Positions 29,414 through 39,037 are shown, counted from the stretch's first letter. The stretch: DNA of 64,000 nt from Saccharopolyspora erythraea (GCF_018141105.1 NZ_CP054839.1:1798001-1862000); one strand, 5' to 3'. A program made the numbers and translations. Notes: a model not told the origin generated them from the letters alone.

Positions 29414-30817
29414 ATGGAACCGCCTGACCGACCGACCGGTGGTCCCGCGGTCGAGGTCATCGAGACCTCGTCCCTCGGCGACCGCAGCTACCTGGCCACC
29501 GACGGCGACGCCGCGGTGGTGGTGGACCCGCAGCGCGACGTCGACCGCGTCATCGCCGCCGCCGGGCGGCTCGGCGCGCGGATCGCGCTGGTGCTGGAGA
29601 CCCACGTCCACAACGACTACGTCTCCGGCGGCCTGGAGCTGTCGCGGCTGACCGGCGCCGACTACGGTCTCGCGGCCGCGGACGAGGTGCCGTTCCGGCA
29701 CGTGCCGGTCCGCGACGGCGACGTGCTGGCGGTCTCCGACCGGCTGCGGGTCCGGGCGCTCGCCACGCCCGGGCACACCTTCCACCACCTCTCCTACGTG
29801 CTGGAGCTGGGCGGGGAGCCCGCGGGCGTCTTCACCGGCGGATCGCTTCTCTACGGCACGACCGGGCGCACCGACCTGCTCGGCCAGGACCACAGCGCCG
29901 AGCTCGCGCGCCACCAGCACGCCTCGGCGCGCAAGCTCGCCGCCGCGCTGCCGGACGGCGCGGCCGTCTGGCCGACGCACGGCTTCGGCAGCTTCTGCTC
30001 GGCGACCCAGTCCGGTGGCGACTCCTCGACGATCGGTGACGAGAAGCGGGCCAACCCCGCCCTGACCCTCGCCGAGCAGGATTTCGTCGAGACCACGCTC
30101 TCCGGGTTGGACGCCTACCCCGCCTACTACGCGCACATGGGCGTGCTGAACCTGGCCGGGCCGGAGCCGCTGGACCTGCGGCCGCCGGACGAGGCGACTC
30201 CGCGCGACATCGCGGCGGCACTCGAACGCGGCGAGTGGGTCGTGGACCTGCGTTCCCGCAGGGCTTTCGTGGCCTCGCACCTGCTCGGCACGGTCGCACT
30301 CGGCCTCGACGGGCAGCTCGCGACGTGGCTGGGCTGGCTGATCGACTGGGGCGCACCGGTCACGCTGCTCGGCGAGAGCGCCGGGCAGGTGGCGCAGGCT
30401 CAGCGCGAACTCGCCCGCATCGGCATCGACCGGTTTTCCGGGGCAGCCGCCGGACGTCCGGAGGAGCTGGCCACCGACGGCGCGCAGTTGCGCAGCACCC
30501 GGACCGCTAGCTTCGCCGACCTCGCGCGGGCGTTGTCCGGGGCGGACGGCGAGCTGCCCGCGCCGGACGTCGTCCTGGACGTCCGCACCGGCACCGAGTG
30601 GCGCGAGTCCCACGTCGAGGACGCGGTGCACGTGCCGTTGCACGAGCTCCGCGACCGCATGGAGGACGTTCCCGCGGGCACGGTGTGGGTGCACTGCGGC
30701 AGCGGCTACCGCGCGACCACCGCGGCGTCGCTGCTGGAAGCCGCCGGGCGCCACGTCGTCATCGTCGACGACGCCTTCGGCTCCGCGGGCGAGGCGGGCG
30801 TGCCGCTCGCCGCATGA
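29414..30817 (+). CDS. cstB: CstB-like persulfide dioxygenase-rhodanese
   Basis: A 467-residue fusion. Residues 10-240 are a metallo-beta-lactamase-type persulfide dioxygenase with ETHVHNDYVSGGLEL, ATPGHTFHHLSYVL and TGGSLLYGTTGRTDL. A middle rhodanese-like domain (about 255-345) lacks the catalytic Cys (VTLLGES). The C-terminal rhodanese (about 360-460) has active-site WVHCGSGYRATTAAS. This three-part order is that of CstB, which turns sulfane sulfur into thiosulfate. ATG at 29414 has GGGAG 9 bases upstream. Confidence 0.9.
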   Translation: MEPPDRPTGGPAVEVIETSSLGDRSYLATDGDAAVVVDPQRDVDRVIAAAGRLGARIALVLETHVHNDYVSGGLELSRLTGADYGLAAADEVPFRHVPVRDGDVLAVSDRLRVRALATPGHTFHHLSYVLELGGEPAGVFTGGSLLYGTTGRTDLLGQDHSAELARHQHASARKLAAALPDGAAVWPTHGFGSFCSATQSGGDSSTIGDEKRANPALTLAEQDFVETTLSGLDAYPAYYAHMGVLNLAGPEPLDLRPPDEATPRDIAAALERGEWVVDLRSRRAFVASHLLGTVALGLDGQLATWLGWLIDWGAPVTLLGESAGQVAQAQRELARIGIDRFSGAAAGRPEELATDGAQLRSTRTASFADLARALSGADGELPAPDVVLDVRTGTEWRESHVEDAVHVPLHELRDRMEDVPAGTVWVHCGSGYRATTAASLLEAAGRHVVIVDDAFGSAGEAGVPLAA

Positions 30818-30857
30818 CCTTCCCGACGTGCGAATCACCCCGACGAAAGGAACCACC

Positions 30858-31442
30858 GTGGCACTTCCCTCCACAATGGACACCGGTCGCGTCCGCGAGC
30901 TGCTCGACAGCGACCCGCGCGCCCGGCTGATCGACGTGCGCACCCCCGGTGAGTTCGAGGCCGAGCGCATCCCCGGATCGCACAACGTGCCGCTGGACCT
31001 GCTCCGCGAGCGGGGTTCCTCGATCAGCCCCGCGCACACCGACCCCGTCGTGCTGGTGTGCGGCTCCGGCGCCCGCGCCCAACAGGCCCGGGATCTCCTG
31101 GAGGACAACGGTTTCCAACGGCTGACGGTGCTCTCCGGTGGGGTCGGCGGCTGGCAGGAGCAGGGCGCGCCGGTGGAACGCGGAACCGGCAAGTGGGCGA
31201 TGGAGCGGCAGGTCCGCCTGGTCGCCGGTTCGATCGTGCTCGCCGGGGTGCTGGGCAGCCTGCGGTACCCGAAGCTGAAGCTGCTCGCCGGTTTCATCGG
31301 GGGCGGGCTGACCTTCTCCGCGCTCACCAACACCTGCGGCATGGCCCGGCTGCTGTCGCTGCTGCCCTACAACCGCACTCCCGCGCAGGACGCGCCGCGA
31401 CTGCTGGCCGCGCTGACGGCCGACACCGCCGCGGCCCGCTGA
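30858..31442 (+). CDS. Membrane-anchored rhodanese (YgaP-like, DUF2892)
   Basis: A 194-residue protein: N-terminal rhodanese at about 5-110 (RLIDVRTPGEFEAERIPGSHN; active Cys in VVLVCGSGARAQQA) and a C-terminal DUF2892 hairpin with two membrane helices (about 125-170) ending NTCGMARLLSLLPYN. GTG at 30858 follows AAAGGAA. It probably accepts sulfane sulfur at the membrane next to the exporter encoded downstream. Confidence 0.9.
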   Translation: MALPSTMDTGRVRELLDSDPRARLIDVRTPGEFEAERIPGSHNVPLDLLRERGSSISPAHTDPVVLVCGSGARAQQARDLLEDNGFQRLTVLSGGVGGWQEQGAPVERGTGKWAMERQVRLVAGSIVLAGVLGSLRYPKLKLLAGFIGGGLTFSALTNTCGMARLLSLLPYNRTPAQDAPRLLAALTADTAAAR

Positions 31443-32224
31443 TCGCGCTGGTCCCGGCCGCGCTGCTCGGCGCGGTGATCGGGCTGTGCGTGGGACTGCT
31501 CGGCGCGGGCGGGTCGATCCTGGCGGTGCCCGCGCTGGTCTACGGCGCGGGACAGCCGCTGGAGTCGGCCATCCCGGTCTCGCTGGCCGTGGTCGCGCTG
31601 TCGTCGCTGGCCGGGCTCCTGCCGCGGGAGCGGTGGACGCAGGCGCGGTGGCACATCGCCGCGGTCTTCGGCGTCGTGGGCGTTCCGGGAGCGTTCGCGG
31701 GGACGGCTCTGGGCGAGCTGTTCCCGCAGCGCTGGCTGATGCTCGGCTTCGCCGCGCTGATGGCGGTGGTCGCCGTGCGGATGCTGCGGCACGGCGACGA
31801 GTACTCGGGCACCTGCATGACGCCGCGGGGCGAGGTGATCTGGCGGATCTGCCTGCCGAAGTCGGCCGCCGTGGGGCTGGCGGTCGGCGTGCTGACCGGG
31901 TTGTTCGGCGTCGGCGGCGGGTTCGTCGTCGTGCCCGCGATGAGCCTGCTGATGGGCCTGCCGACGGGGCAGGCGGTGGCGACCTCACTGGTCGTGGTGT
32001 TCCTGAACTCGGCAGGCGGCCTGCTGGCCCACGCCCGCACCGCCGTCGAGGTCGACCACCCGGTGGTGCTCGCCTTCGGCTGCGCCGCCGTCGTCGTCGC
32101 GCTGGCAGCCGGAAAGCTCACCGCGCGGCTGCCCGCGCGCGCCGTCCGGCGTGGCTTTGCCGCGCTCGTGCTCGTCGTCGCGGCCGGAGTCGCCGTTGGC
32201 GCGGTGTTGTTCCCGCTGTCCTGA
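31439..32224 (+). CDS. tauE: Sulfite/thiosulfate exporter, TauE/SafE family
   Basis: About 260 residues with eight likely membrane helices. The duplicated TauE motif appears as LCVGLLGAGGSILAVPALVY and LTGLFGVGGGFVVVPAM. The start is unclear: the frame opens at CTG 31439, overlapping the upstream stop, while the first standard start is GTG 31475, which would clip helix 1. It completes the sulfide-detoxification operon by exporting sulfite or thiosulfate. Confidence 0.85.
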   Translation: MIALVPAALLGAVIGLCVGLLGAGGSILAVPALVYGAGQPLESAIPVSLAVVALSSLAGLLPRERWTQARWHIAAVFGVVGVPGAFAGTALGELFPQRWLMLGFAALMAVVAVRMLRHGDEYSGTCMTPRGEVIWRICLPKSAAVGLAVGVLTGLFGVGGGFVVVPAMSLLMGLPTGQAVATSLVVVFLNSAGGLLAHARTAVEVDHPVVLAFGCAAVVVALAAGKLTARLPARAVRRGFAALVLVVAAGVAVGAVLFPLS

Positions 32225-32228
32225 GCGG

Positions 32229-33155
32229 TCACGGCGTGGCGGAGTCGCGCCGCCGGCGGCGGAACACCTGTGCCGCGATCACGACGCCGATGGCGAGCAC
32301 CGCACTGGTGACCAGGCTGCCCTCGACGCCGAACGCCCCTCCGGTGAGCAGCGTGCTGCTGCCCGCGGCACCCTCGGTGTCGAACAGCGTCGTCTCCAGG
32401 TTCATGCCCGAGACCTCGACGCCGAAGACGTTGCCCTGCGCCCAGTTCCACACCACGTGGAACGCGCAGACACCCCAGAGCCCGCCCTCGGCCAGCGCCC
32501 AGAACGCAAGCAGCAGCGAGATCAGCACGAGGTTGAGCAGCGGCACCGGACCGACCCCGACGTTGGCCCCGTGCAGCGCGGTGAACACGACGAGCTGGAA
32601 CACGACGGCGGCGGTCAGCCCCCACTTGCGGTAGGCGGTCTGCATCAGGTAGCCGCGGCTGATGATCTCCTCCGTGCTCCCCTGCACCGTGAACCCGACG
32701 AGTGCCAGTAGCACCCCGCCGAGGTGCGCGGCGCGGAACACCGGTTCGTCCAATGTGAACTGGCCGGATGCGAGATTCACCAGCACCGGCAACACCAACG
32801 CGGCGAGAGCCACCCCGGCACCGAGCAACAGGCGCGCGGGAACGCGGGTCGCGGGGCGGAACCCGACGCTGCCGACGGGCCTGCGCTCCTTGAACCGGAC
32901 CCAGAGCAGGAGCAGCAGCGCGGCGCCCGCGAAGCTGAAGGTCATCACGAGCTGGTCGTCCAGGCCCATCCGGCCGCCGAGCAGCCCGCCCGCGTCGCCC
33001 CCGAGGATCACGAACGGGAACAGGACCACGGCCTGGCCGGCGACCAGCGCGGCGAGCACGACCAGCAGCGCGACGATCGGCCCGGTCGGCCTCCTGGCGA
33101 GGAAGATCCCGCTGAGCAGTTCCGACGGCGGTTCGGTGGTTGCGGCGGTTCGCAT
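32229..33155 (-). CDS. CPBP-family intramembrane metalloprotease
   Basis: A 308-residue Abi/CPBP protein with eight or so hydrophobic segments. The active-site motifs are GSTEEIISRGYLMQ (EExxxR), FTALHGANVGVG and FHVVWNWAQG. ATG at 33155 is chosen because the preceding codons have no family similarity; no clear ribosome-binding site is visible. Convergent with the tauE gene. Roles in the family range from immunity to prenyl-protein processing; nothing nearby decides. Confidence 0.86.
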   Translation of the reverse strand: MRTAATTEPPSELLSGIFLARRPTGPIVALLVVLAALVAGQAVVLFPFVILGGDAGGLLGGRMGLDDQLVMTFSFAGAALLLLLWVRFKERRPVGSVGFRPATRVPARLLLGAGVALAALVLPVLVNLASGQFTLDEPVFRAAHLGGVLLALVGFTVQGSTEEIISRGYLMQTAYRKWGLTAAVVFQLVVFTALHGANVGVGPVPLLNLVLISLLLAFWALAEGGLWGVCAFHVVWNWAQGNVFGVEVSGMNLETTLFDTEGAAGSSTLLTGGAFGVEGSLVTSAVLAIGVVIAAQVFRRRRRDSATP

Positions 33156-33298
33156 GCCCGCATCATGCCCTGCCGGGACGACGCCGGTGGCCATGGGTGA
33201 CCGGGGGTAAGGTAGGCCCACGCTGAGTAGCCGAGGCAGCGGACGCCGAGCACGGATGTCTGCCGCTGCGCTCGGCACACGTGCTTGGAAGGGTCTCG

Positions 33299-33866
33299 AT
33301 GACCTCACTTCCGGAATGGATGGTCCTGCCACCCAGCGGGTTGAGCGCTGCGGACTACGAGGCGCTGCCTGAGGACGTGTGCCGCCGCATGGAGATCGTC
33401 GGCGGGGCCGTCCTCGTGACGCCGACGCCGCACCGAGCGCATCAGACCGTGGTGCGCCGCCTGGGCACCCTCCTGGAGTCCGCCTGCGCGGCCGGGTGGG
33501 AGGCCGCGACGAGCATCGATCTCCGCCTGCGGGATGTGCCGCTGCTGAACCGCCGGCCGGACGTCGTGGTCTACGACGCCGCCCTACCGGACGACCACGT
33601 GTTGCGACCGCAGCACTGCCTGCTGGTGGTCGAGGTCATGTCACCCGGTTCGGTCACCGCCGACCAGACCGACAAGCCCGCCGAATACTCGGCTGCCGGA
33701 ATCCGGCACTTCTGGCGGTTCGAGAGCGACGCCGACGACGAGCGGCTGACGGTGTTCCGCTACCGGCTCGACCCGACCACGCGCGGATACGTCTCGGCGG
33801 GTGCCGACACCGGCAAGGGTCACCGACCCGCTGCCGCTCACCGTCGACTTCACCGACCTGCGCTGA
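33299..33866 (+). pseudogene. Uma2-family (PDDEXK-like) protein, C-terminal frameshift
   Basis: About 175 residues match the Uma2/DUF820 family: LSAADYEALPEDVCRRMEIVGG, HRAHQTVVRRLGTLLES, DLRLRDVPLLNRRPDVVVY, VVEVMSPGSVTADQTDKPAEYSAAG and HFWRFE. After the codons for ADTGK the expected end VTDPLPLTVDFTDLR lies in the next frame and stops at 33864-33866. One extra G in GGG at 33817-33819 explains this. As it stands the frame runs on to 33943 with an unrelated tail and into nadC. It could be a real mutation or a sequence error. ATG at 33299 follows GGAAGGG. Confidence 0.8.
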
Positions 33867-33879
33867 GGCGGGCTCGCCC

Positions 33880-34734
33880 TCACATGTCGAGGCCGAGGTC
33901 CAGGGCCGGGGACGAGTGGGTCAGGCCGCCGACGGCGAGGTAGTGCACGCCGGTCTCGGCGTAGGCGCGGGCCACGTCCAGGGTGAGTCCGCCGGAAGCC
34001 TCCAGCTCCGTGGCCGGCGACACCGCGGCCGTGCGGCGGACCGCCTCGGCGCACTGCTGCGGCGTGAAGTTGTCCAGCAGCACCAGTTCCACGTCCTCGG
34101 CCAGCACCGCGTCGAGCTCGTCCAACGTGGACACCTCGACCTCCATCGGCAGCCCGGGGGCGTGGTCGCGGCACGCGCGGACCGCCGCGACGACCGATCC
34201 CGCCGCCACCACGTGGTTGTCCTTGATGAGGACCGCGTCGCCGAGCCCCAGCCGGTGGTTGGTGCCGCCGCCGCAGCGCACCGCGTACTTCTGCGGCAGC
34301 CGCAGGCCGGGCAGCGTCTTGCGGCTGTCCCGGATGCGGCAGCCGGTGCCCTCCACCGCCGAGACCCACTCGGCCGTGGCGGAGGCGATGCCGGACAGGT
34401 GGCACAGCAGGTTCAGCGCCGTGCGCTCCGCGGTGAGCAGCCCGCCCACCCGCGCGCGCACCCGCAGCGCGCAGTCGCCCGCCGCGAGCCGGTCGCCGTC
34501 GCTGCGCGACGACAGCACCTCGTAGTCGCCGAGGACCTCGTCGAGCACCACCCCGACCAGCGGCAGACCCGCCACGACACCCGCGCGGCGGGTGTTGAAC
34601 GCGGCCTCGGCGACGGCGTCGGCGGGCACCGTCGCCTCCGTGGTCGCGTCCGGCCCGTAGCGCAGATCCTCGGTCAGGGCGGTGCGTACCAGCGCCTTCG
34701 CCTCGTCGGGTTCCAGACCGGCGACGGTCGTCAT
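33880..34734 (-). CDS. nadC: Nicotinate-nucleotide pyrophosphorylase (carboxylating)
   Basis: A 284-residue quinolinate phosphoribosyltransferase making nicotinate mononucleotide from quinolinate and PRPP. Signatures: LTAERTALNLLCHLSGIAS, DSRKTLPGLRLPQKYAVRCGGGTNHRLGL and DAVLIKDNH. ATG at 34734 overlaps the nadB stop by 4 bases. Last gene of the nadA-nadB-nadC operon. Confidence 0.96.
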   Translation of the reverse strand: MTTVAGLEPDEAKALVRTALTEDLRYGPDATTEATVPADAVAEAAFNTRRAGVVAGLPLVGVVLDEVLGDYEVLSSRSDGDRLAAGDCALRVRARVGGLLTAERTALNLLCHLSGIASATAEWVSAVEGTGCRIRDSRKTLPGLRLPQKYAVRCGGGTNHRLGLGDAVLIKDNHVVAAGSVVAAVRACRDHAPGLPMEVEVSTLDELDAVLAEDVELVLLDNFTPQQCAEAVRRTAAVSPATELEASGGLTLDVARAYAETGVHYLAVGGLTHSSPALDLGLDM

Positions 34735-36332
34735 GCCACTCCTCCCACGAGTTCGGGCTCGGTGCGGATCAGCCAGCCCGACGCGTCCAGGCGCAGCGCG
34801 ATGCTGCGCCGCCAGCGGGTGTCGTCCACCTCGGGGTAGTCGGTGCGCCGGTGGCAGCCGCGCGACTCGTTGCGCGTCTGCGCCGCCAGCAGCAGCGCCT
34901 GCGCGGTCAGCGCCAGCGACGAGTCCTCCACGGCCTGCCTGCTGTCGAGCGCGCGCACCGCGCCCGAGCGGTCGAGCATCGTCGCCGCCTCCGACAGCTC
35001 GTGGGCCTCCCGACCGATCCCGGCGCTGCGGCTCATGGTCCGCTGAAGCAGGTCGCGGTCGACGACCGCGGCGGACGGCAACACCAGCTCGGACACCGGT
35101 TTGCGGCTTCGCAGCCCGCAGCGCGCGTCCTTGGCCGCCGCCTCGGCGGCGCGTGCGCCGACGACCAGCCCTTCCAGCAGGCTGTTGGACGCCAGCCGGT
35201 TCGCCCCGTGCAGGCCCGTGCAGGCGACCTCGCCCGCCGCGTACAGGCCGGGCACCGTGGTCCGTCCGTCCACACTGGTCACCACACCGCCGCACGCGTA
35301 GTGCGCCGCGCTGGTCACCGGGATCGGCTCGCGCAGCGGGTCCACGCCGGCCGCACGGCAGGCCGCGAACACCGTCGGGAAGCGGCCTGCGAAGCCACCG
35401 ATGCCGGTGGCGTCGAGGTACACGTGCTCGGCGCCGGTCTCGGCGGCCCGGCGGTTGATCGCCGCCGACACCACGTCCCGCGGGGCGAGGTCCTCCAGCG
35501 GGTGCTCTCCCGCCATCACGCGGCAACCCTCGACGTCGACCAGCACCGCGCCCTCGCCGCGAACCGCCTCGGTGACCAGCGGACGCCGCCCGCGCGCGGC
35601 GCCAGGCGTGTAGAGCACGGTCGGGTGGAACTGCACGAACTCCAGGTCCGCGACGACGGCACCTGCCCGCAGCGCCAGCGCGACCCCGTCGGCCGTGGCG
35701 ACCTCGGGATTGGTGGTCGCGGCGTAGATCTGGCCGAGACCGCCGGTGGCCAGCAGGACGGCGGGCGCGTGCACGAACCCGGGACGGCCCTCGGCGTCCA
35801 GCGCCAGCACGCCGGCGACCGCACCGCGCTCGTCGCGCGGCACGTCCACCACGCAATGCCGCTCCAGCACCGGGATGCCGCCGTCGCGCGCCGCGCTCGA
35901 CAACGCGCGCTGCACCTCGGCACCGGTCGCGTCACCACCGGCGTGGATCACCCGGAAAGCGCTGTGACCGCCCTCCCGCGTGCGCGCCAGGGCGCCGCCG
36001 GGAGCGGCGTCGAACAGCGCGCCGATCTCGCGCAGCCGCTCGATCGCCCCGGCGCCCGCCGCCAGGATCGAGCGCACCGCCGTCCGCGAGCACAGTCCCG
36101 CACCCGCGGTCATGGTGTCCTCGACGTGGCTGTGAACGCTGTCGGCCGGATCGTGCTCGCCGGGACGGACCACGGCGACCCCGCCCTGCGCCCACGACGT
36201 GTTGCCCGCGCCCGCGGCGTCCTTGGTCACCACCAGCACGCGCAGCCCCAGCTCGCGGGCGCGCAGCGCGGCGGTCAGCCCCGCGACGCCGGTGCCGGCC
36301 ACCACCAGGTCGGCACCGGACTCCCACGTCAT
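34731..36332 (-). CDS. nadB: L-aspartate oxidase
   Basis: A 533-residue FAD enzyme giving iminoaspartate. FAD-binding [22 protein letters not shown] at the N-terminus, [11 protein letters not shown] near 45, [11 protein letters not shown] near 235, [31 protein letters not shown] (in segments) near 340-375 and [19 protein letters not shown] at 36332 overlaps the nadA stop by 4 bases. Confidence 0.96.
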   Translation of the reverse strand: MTWESGADLVVAGTGVAGLTAALRARELGLRVLVVTKDAAGAGNTSWAQGGVAVVRPGEHDPADSVHSHVEDTMTAGAGLCSRTAVRSILAAGAGAIERLREIGALFDAAPGGALARTREGGHSAFRVIHAGGDATGAEVQRALSSAARDGGIPVLERHCVVDVPRDERGAVAGVLALDAEGRPGFVHAPAVLLATGGLGQIYAATTNPEVATADGVALALRAGAVVADLEFVQFHPTVLYTPGAARGRRPLVTEAVRGEGAVLVDVEGCRVMAGEHPLEDLAPRDVVSAAINRRAAETGAEHVYLDATGIGGFAGRFPTVFAACRAAGVDPLREPIPVTSAAHYACGGVVTSVDGRTTVPGLYAAGEVACTGLHGANRLASNSLLEGLVVGARAAEAAAKDARCGLRSRKPVSELVLPSAAVVDRDLLQRTMSRSAGIGREAHELSEAATMLDRSGAVRALDSRQAVEDSSLALTAQALLLAAQTRNESRGCHRRTDYPEVDDTRWRRSIALRLDASGWLIRTEPELVGGVA

Positions 36333-37366
36333 TCGCCGCCCCCGGGCTTGCCGATGGCGATCATCCGCTCGACCGAGCCGCGGGCGCGCTCGGCGATGTC
36401 CGCGGGCACGTGCACCTCGTCGGCGCCCTCGCGCAAGCAGCGCAGCAGGGCCGCCGGGGTGATCATCTTCATGTAGCGGCAGGACGCGCGGTCGTTGACG
36501 GCGCGGAAGTCGATCTCGGGGGCTGCCCGGCGCAGCTGGTGCAGCATCCCGACCTCGGTCGCCACCAGCACCGATGTCGCACCGGTCTCACGAGCGGCGT
36601 CGAGCATCCCGCCGGTGGACAGGATCTTCACCTTGTCCTTGGGCAGCGTGCCCTCCCCCGCCAGGTACAGCGCGGAGGTCGCGCAGCCGCACTCGGGGTG
36701 GATGAAAAGGTCCGCGTCCGGGGAGGCCGCCGCGCGCTCGGCGAGCTCGGGACCGTTGATCCCGGCGTGCACGTGGCACTCACCAGCCCAGATGTGCAGG
36801 TTCTCCCGGCCGGTCTCGCGCTTGACGTGCGCGCCCAGGAACTGGTCCGGGCAGAACAGGACCTCGCGGTCGGCGGGGATCGAGTTCACCACGTCGACGG
36901 CGTTGGAGGAGGTGCAGCAGATGTCGGTCTCCGCCTTCACCTCGGCGGTGGTGTTGACGTAGGACACCACGACCGCGTCCGGGTGCTGGGCCTTCCACTC
37001 CCGTAACTGCGCGGCGGTGATGGAGTCGGCCAGCGAGCAGCCCGCCCGCTCGTCGGGGATGAGCACCGTCTTGTCCGGGCTGAGGATCTTGGCGCTCTCG
37101 GCCATGAAGTGCACACCGCAGAAGACGATGGTGCCTGCGTCGCTCTCGGCGGCGATCCGGCTCAGGGCCAGCGAGTCGCCGGTGTGGTCGGCGACGTCCT
37201 GGATCTCGGGCAGCTGGTAGTTGTGCGCGAGCAGCACCGCACCGCGCTCGTCGGCCAGCCTGCGGACCTCCCGCGCCCAGTCTGCGTCCCCGGTCACGCC
37301 GACGTAGCCGTCGTCGGTCCGCCGCGGGCTGCCGCGTCCGGCAAGCACGTCTCCGGTCGCCACCAT
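36329..37366 (-). CDS. nadA: Quinolinate synthase
   Basis: A 345-residue [4Fe-4S] enzyme condensing iminoaspartate and dihydroxyacetone phosphate. Likely cluster cysteines are in [13 protein letters not shown], in the [13 protein letters not shown] region, and in [33 protein letters not shown] near 45 is the family opening. ATG at 37366 is used, with AGGAGGACGAC just upstream. First gene of the nad operon, divergent from the NrtR gene with a 99-base intergenic region. Confidence 0.95.
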   Translation of the reverse strand: MVATGDVLAGRGSPRRTDDGYVGVTGDADWAREVRRLADERGAVLLAHNYQLPEIQDVADHTGDSLALSRIAAESDAGTIVFCGVHFMAESAKILSPDKTVLIPDERAGCSLADSITAAQLREWKAQHPDAVVVSYVNTTAEVKAETDICCTSSNAVDVVNSIPADREVLFCPDQFLGAHVKRETGRENLHIWAGECHVHAGINGPELAERAAASPDADLFIHPECGCATSALYLAGEGTLPKDKVKILSTGGMLDAARETGATSVLVATEVGMLHQLRRAAPEIDFRAVNDRASCRYMKMITPAALLRCLREGADEVHVPADIAERARGSVERMIAIGKPGGGE

Positions 37367-37442
37367 GTCGTCCTCCTCACCGGTGCCCCGGCGAACACTG
37401 CTCCCGAGTAGCCCCGATCAACCCCGGAATCACCTGCCCGGG

Positions 37443-37465
37443 GTTTTCGCCTTAGAATCGAAAAC
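37443..37465. promoter_or_regulatory. Putative NrtR operator overlapping the nrtR -10 element
   Basis: A perfect inverted repeat GTTTTCG-N9-CGAAAAC ends at the base before the nrtR GTG. The 9-base centre contains TAGAAT (37453-37458), a -10 element 7 bases before the GTG, so nrtR is probably leaderless and self-repressed. The site lies 77 bases upstream of nadA. Confidence 0.7.
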
Positions 37466-38176
37466 GTGCCACATCGTAACACCCGAACGGGTCACCCCGA
37501 CCAGGACGCAGGTCACGAAGTGCTGGCCGGGGTGCTCCGGGCGCACGACGGCGACCTGCAGGTCCTGCTGTGGCAGCGCGCCCAGGAGCCGCACCTCGGC
37601 CACTGGTCGCTGCCCGGCGGGCGGCTGGCCGCCACCGAGGACGTCGAGACCTCCATCCGCCGCCAGCTCGCCGAGAAGGTCGACGTGCACAAGCTCACAC
37701 ACGTCGAGCAGCTGGCCGTGTTCAGCGCCCCGGACCGCTTCCCCGGGCAGCGGGTGGTGGCCACCGCGTTCCTCGGCCTGGTGCCCGCCGACGTCGACCC
37801 CGAGGTCCCCGAGGACACCCGCTGGCACTCCGTATCGGCGCTGCCCGGCACGGCCTTCGACCACGAGCGGATCGTGCTCGCCGCGCGCGACCGGCTGCAC
37901 GCCAAGCTCTCCTACACCAACATCGGCTTCGCGCTGGCGCCCGGCGAGTTCACGATCTCGGAGCTGCGGCGCATCTACTCCGCCGCGCTCGGCTACCAGG
38001 TCTCGGCGACCAACCTGCAGCGCGTGCTGTCCCGGCGCGGAGTGCTCGAACCCACCGGCCGCACCGTCTCGGCGGGCCCCACCGGCGGTCGGCCGCCCGC
38101 GCTGTTCCGGTTCACCAGCCGCGACCTGCAGGTGACCGACCCGTTCGCGGTCTTCCGCCCGCCCTCGCACGACTAG
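37466..38176 (+). CDS. nrtR: NrtR-like Nudix-domain regulator of NAD synthesis
   Basis: A 236-residue protein: a Nudix-like domain (about 15-150; GHWSLPGGRLAATEDVETSIRRQL is a degenerate Nudix box) and a C-terminal winged helix (about 160-230; FTISELRRIYSAALGYQVSATNLQRVLSRRGVLE), the NrtR fold. The broken catalytic Glu pattern suggests ADP-ribose or NAD-metabolite sensing rather than hydrolysis. Its position divergent from nadABC with a palindrome between fits a repressor of de novo NAD synthesis. Confidence 0.9.
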   Translation: MPHRNTRTGHPDQDAGHEVLAGVLRAHDGDLQVLLWQRAQEPHLGHWSLPGGRLAATEDVETSIRRQLAEKVDVHKLTHVEQLAVFSAPDRFPGQRVVATAFLGLVPADVDPEVPEDTRWHSVSALPGTAFDHERIVLAARDRLHAKLSYTNIGFALAPGEFTISELRRIYSAALGYQVSATNLQRVLSRRGVLEPTGRTVSAGPTGGRPPALFRFTSRDLQVTDPFAVFRPPSHD

Positions 38177-38254
38177 CGGCCGCGCCCCGGGGACTCGCGA
38201 CTGCGTCCCGCGCACTAGCGGCCGCGCCCCGTGCACTCGCGGCTACGACCCCGG
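38171..38254. repeat. 21-bp imperfect tandem repeat, four copies, starting at the nrtR stop
   Basis: Units at 38171, 38192, 38213 and 38234, for example GACTAGCGGCCGCGCCCCGGG and CACTAGCGGCCGCGCCCCGTG. The first unit contains the nrtR TAG stop codon. The unit length is a multiple of three, as in the 30-bp array at 26861. Confidence 0.7.
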
Positions 38255-38330
38255 GAGTCGTGGGCTCGGCTGCGCCCGTCGGCACCTTCATCGGTGGCCA
38301 CGACTGATCGGTCCGTCGTAAGTTTGGACC

Positions 38331-39011
38331 GTGATGGACACGCTCCCGCTCTTCCCGCTCAGCACCGTCCTGCTGCCCGGCGCGTCCCTGCCCCTGCACG
38401 TCTTCGAACCGCGATACCGGCAGCTCACGATGGACCTGCTCAACGAGGTGGTGCCGGACCGGCGCTTCGGGGTGGTCGCGATCCGGCAGGGCTGGGAGGT
38501 CGGCGAGGACAACGTCGACTCGATGTACGACGTCGGCTGCTCGGCGGTGCTGCGCGACATCCGCCAGCTCCCGGAGGGGCGCTACGACATCACCGGCAGC
38601 GGTGAGCAGCGGTTCCGGCTGCTGCAGATCGACCGCGAGGCCGCGCCGTACCTGATGGCCCGGGTCCAGTGGCTGCCCGACGTCGAGCCCGAGGAGGACT
38701 CCGACGACCTGCGCGACCGGCTGGCCGCCTCGGCGCGCTCGGCTCACGAGCGCTACCACGGCACCGGGCTGCGCGGTGACAGCTACGAGGCGCCCGACGA
38801 CGGCACCGGCATCGACGAGCTCTCGTACGCGCTGGCCGAGGACTGCGTGCTCAGCACCGAGGACCGGCAAGCGCTGCTGGCCGAGACCGATCCGCTCACG
38901 CGGCTGCGGCTGGTGCGCAGGCTGATGCTGCGCGAGGCCGAGTTCCTGCGCGAGCTGCGGGCGGTGCCCGCCCCGCTGGCCGAGTTCGCCGCGCACACGA
39001 GCGTGAACTGA
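38331..39011 (+). CDS. LON substrate-binding-domain protein
   Basis: A 226-residue stand-alone Lon N-terminal domain: LPLFPLSTVLLPGASLPLHVFEPRYRQLTMDLL at the start, then DVGCSAVLRDIRQLPEGRYDI and FRLLQIDREAAPYLMARV. No ATPase or protease domain follows. GTG 38331 (or ATG 38334) lies 6 bases after a TAAGTT -10 element, so the mRNA is probably leaderless. Stand-alone LON proteins may act in substrate recognition; the role is unproven. Confidence 0.88.
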   Translation: MMDTLPLFPLSTVLLPGASLPLHVFEPRYRQLTMDLLNEVVPDRRFGVVAIRQGWEVGEDNVDSMYDVGCSAVLRDIRQLPEGRYDITGSGEQRFRLLQIDREAAPYLMARVQWLPDVEPEEDSDDLRDRLAASARSAHERYHGTGLRGDSYEAPDDGTGIDELSYALAEDCVLSTEDRQALLAETDPLTRLRLVRRLMLREAEFLRELRAVPAPLAEFAAHTSVN

Positions 39012-39037
39012 CGAGGTCACTCGATAGGATCACGCCC

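Noticed and set aside
32229-33332. Longer start for the CPBP protease
   Set aside because: The extra 59 codons are polar, lack family similarity and extend towards the next gene's promoter.
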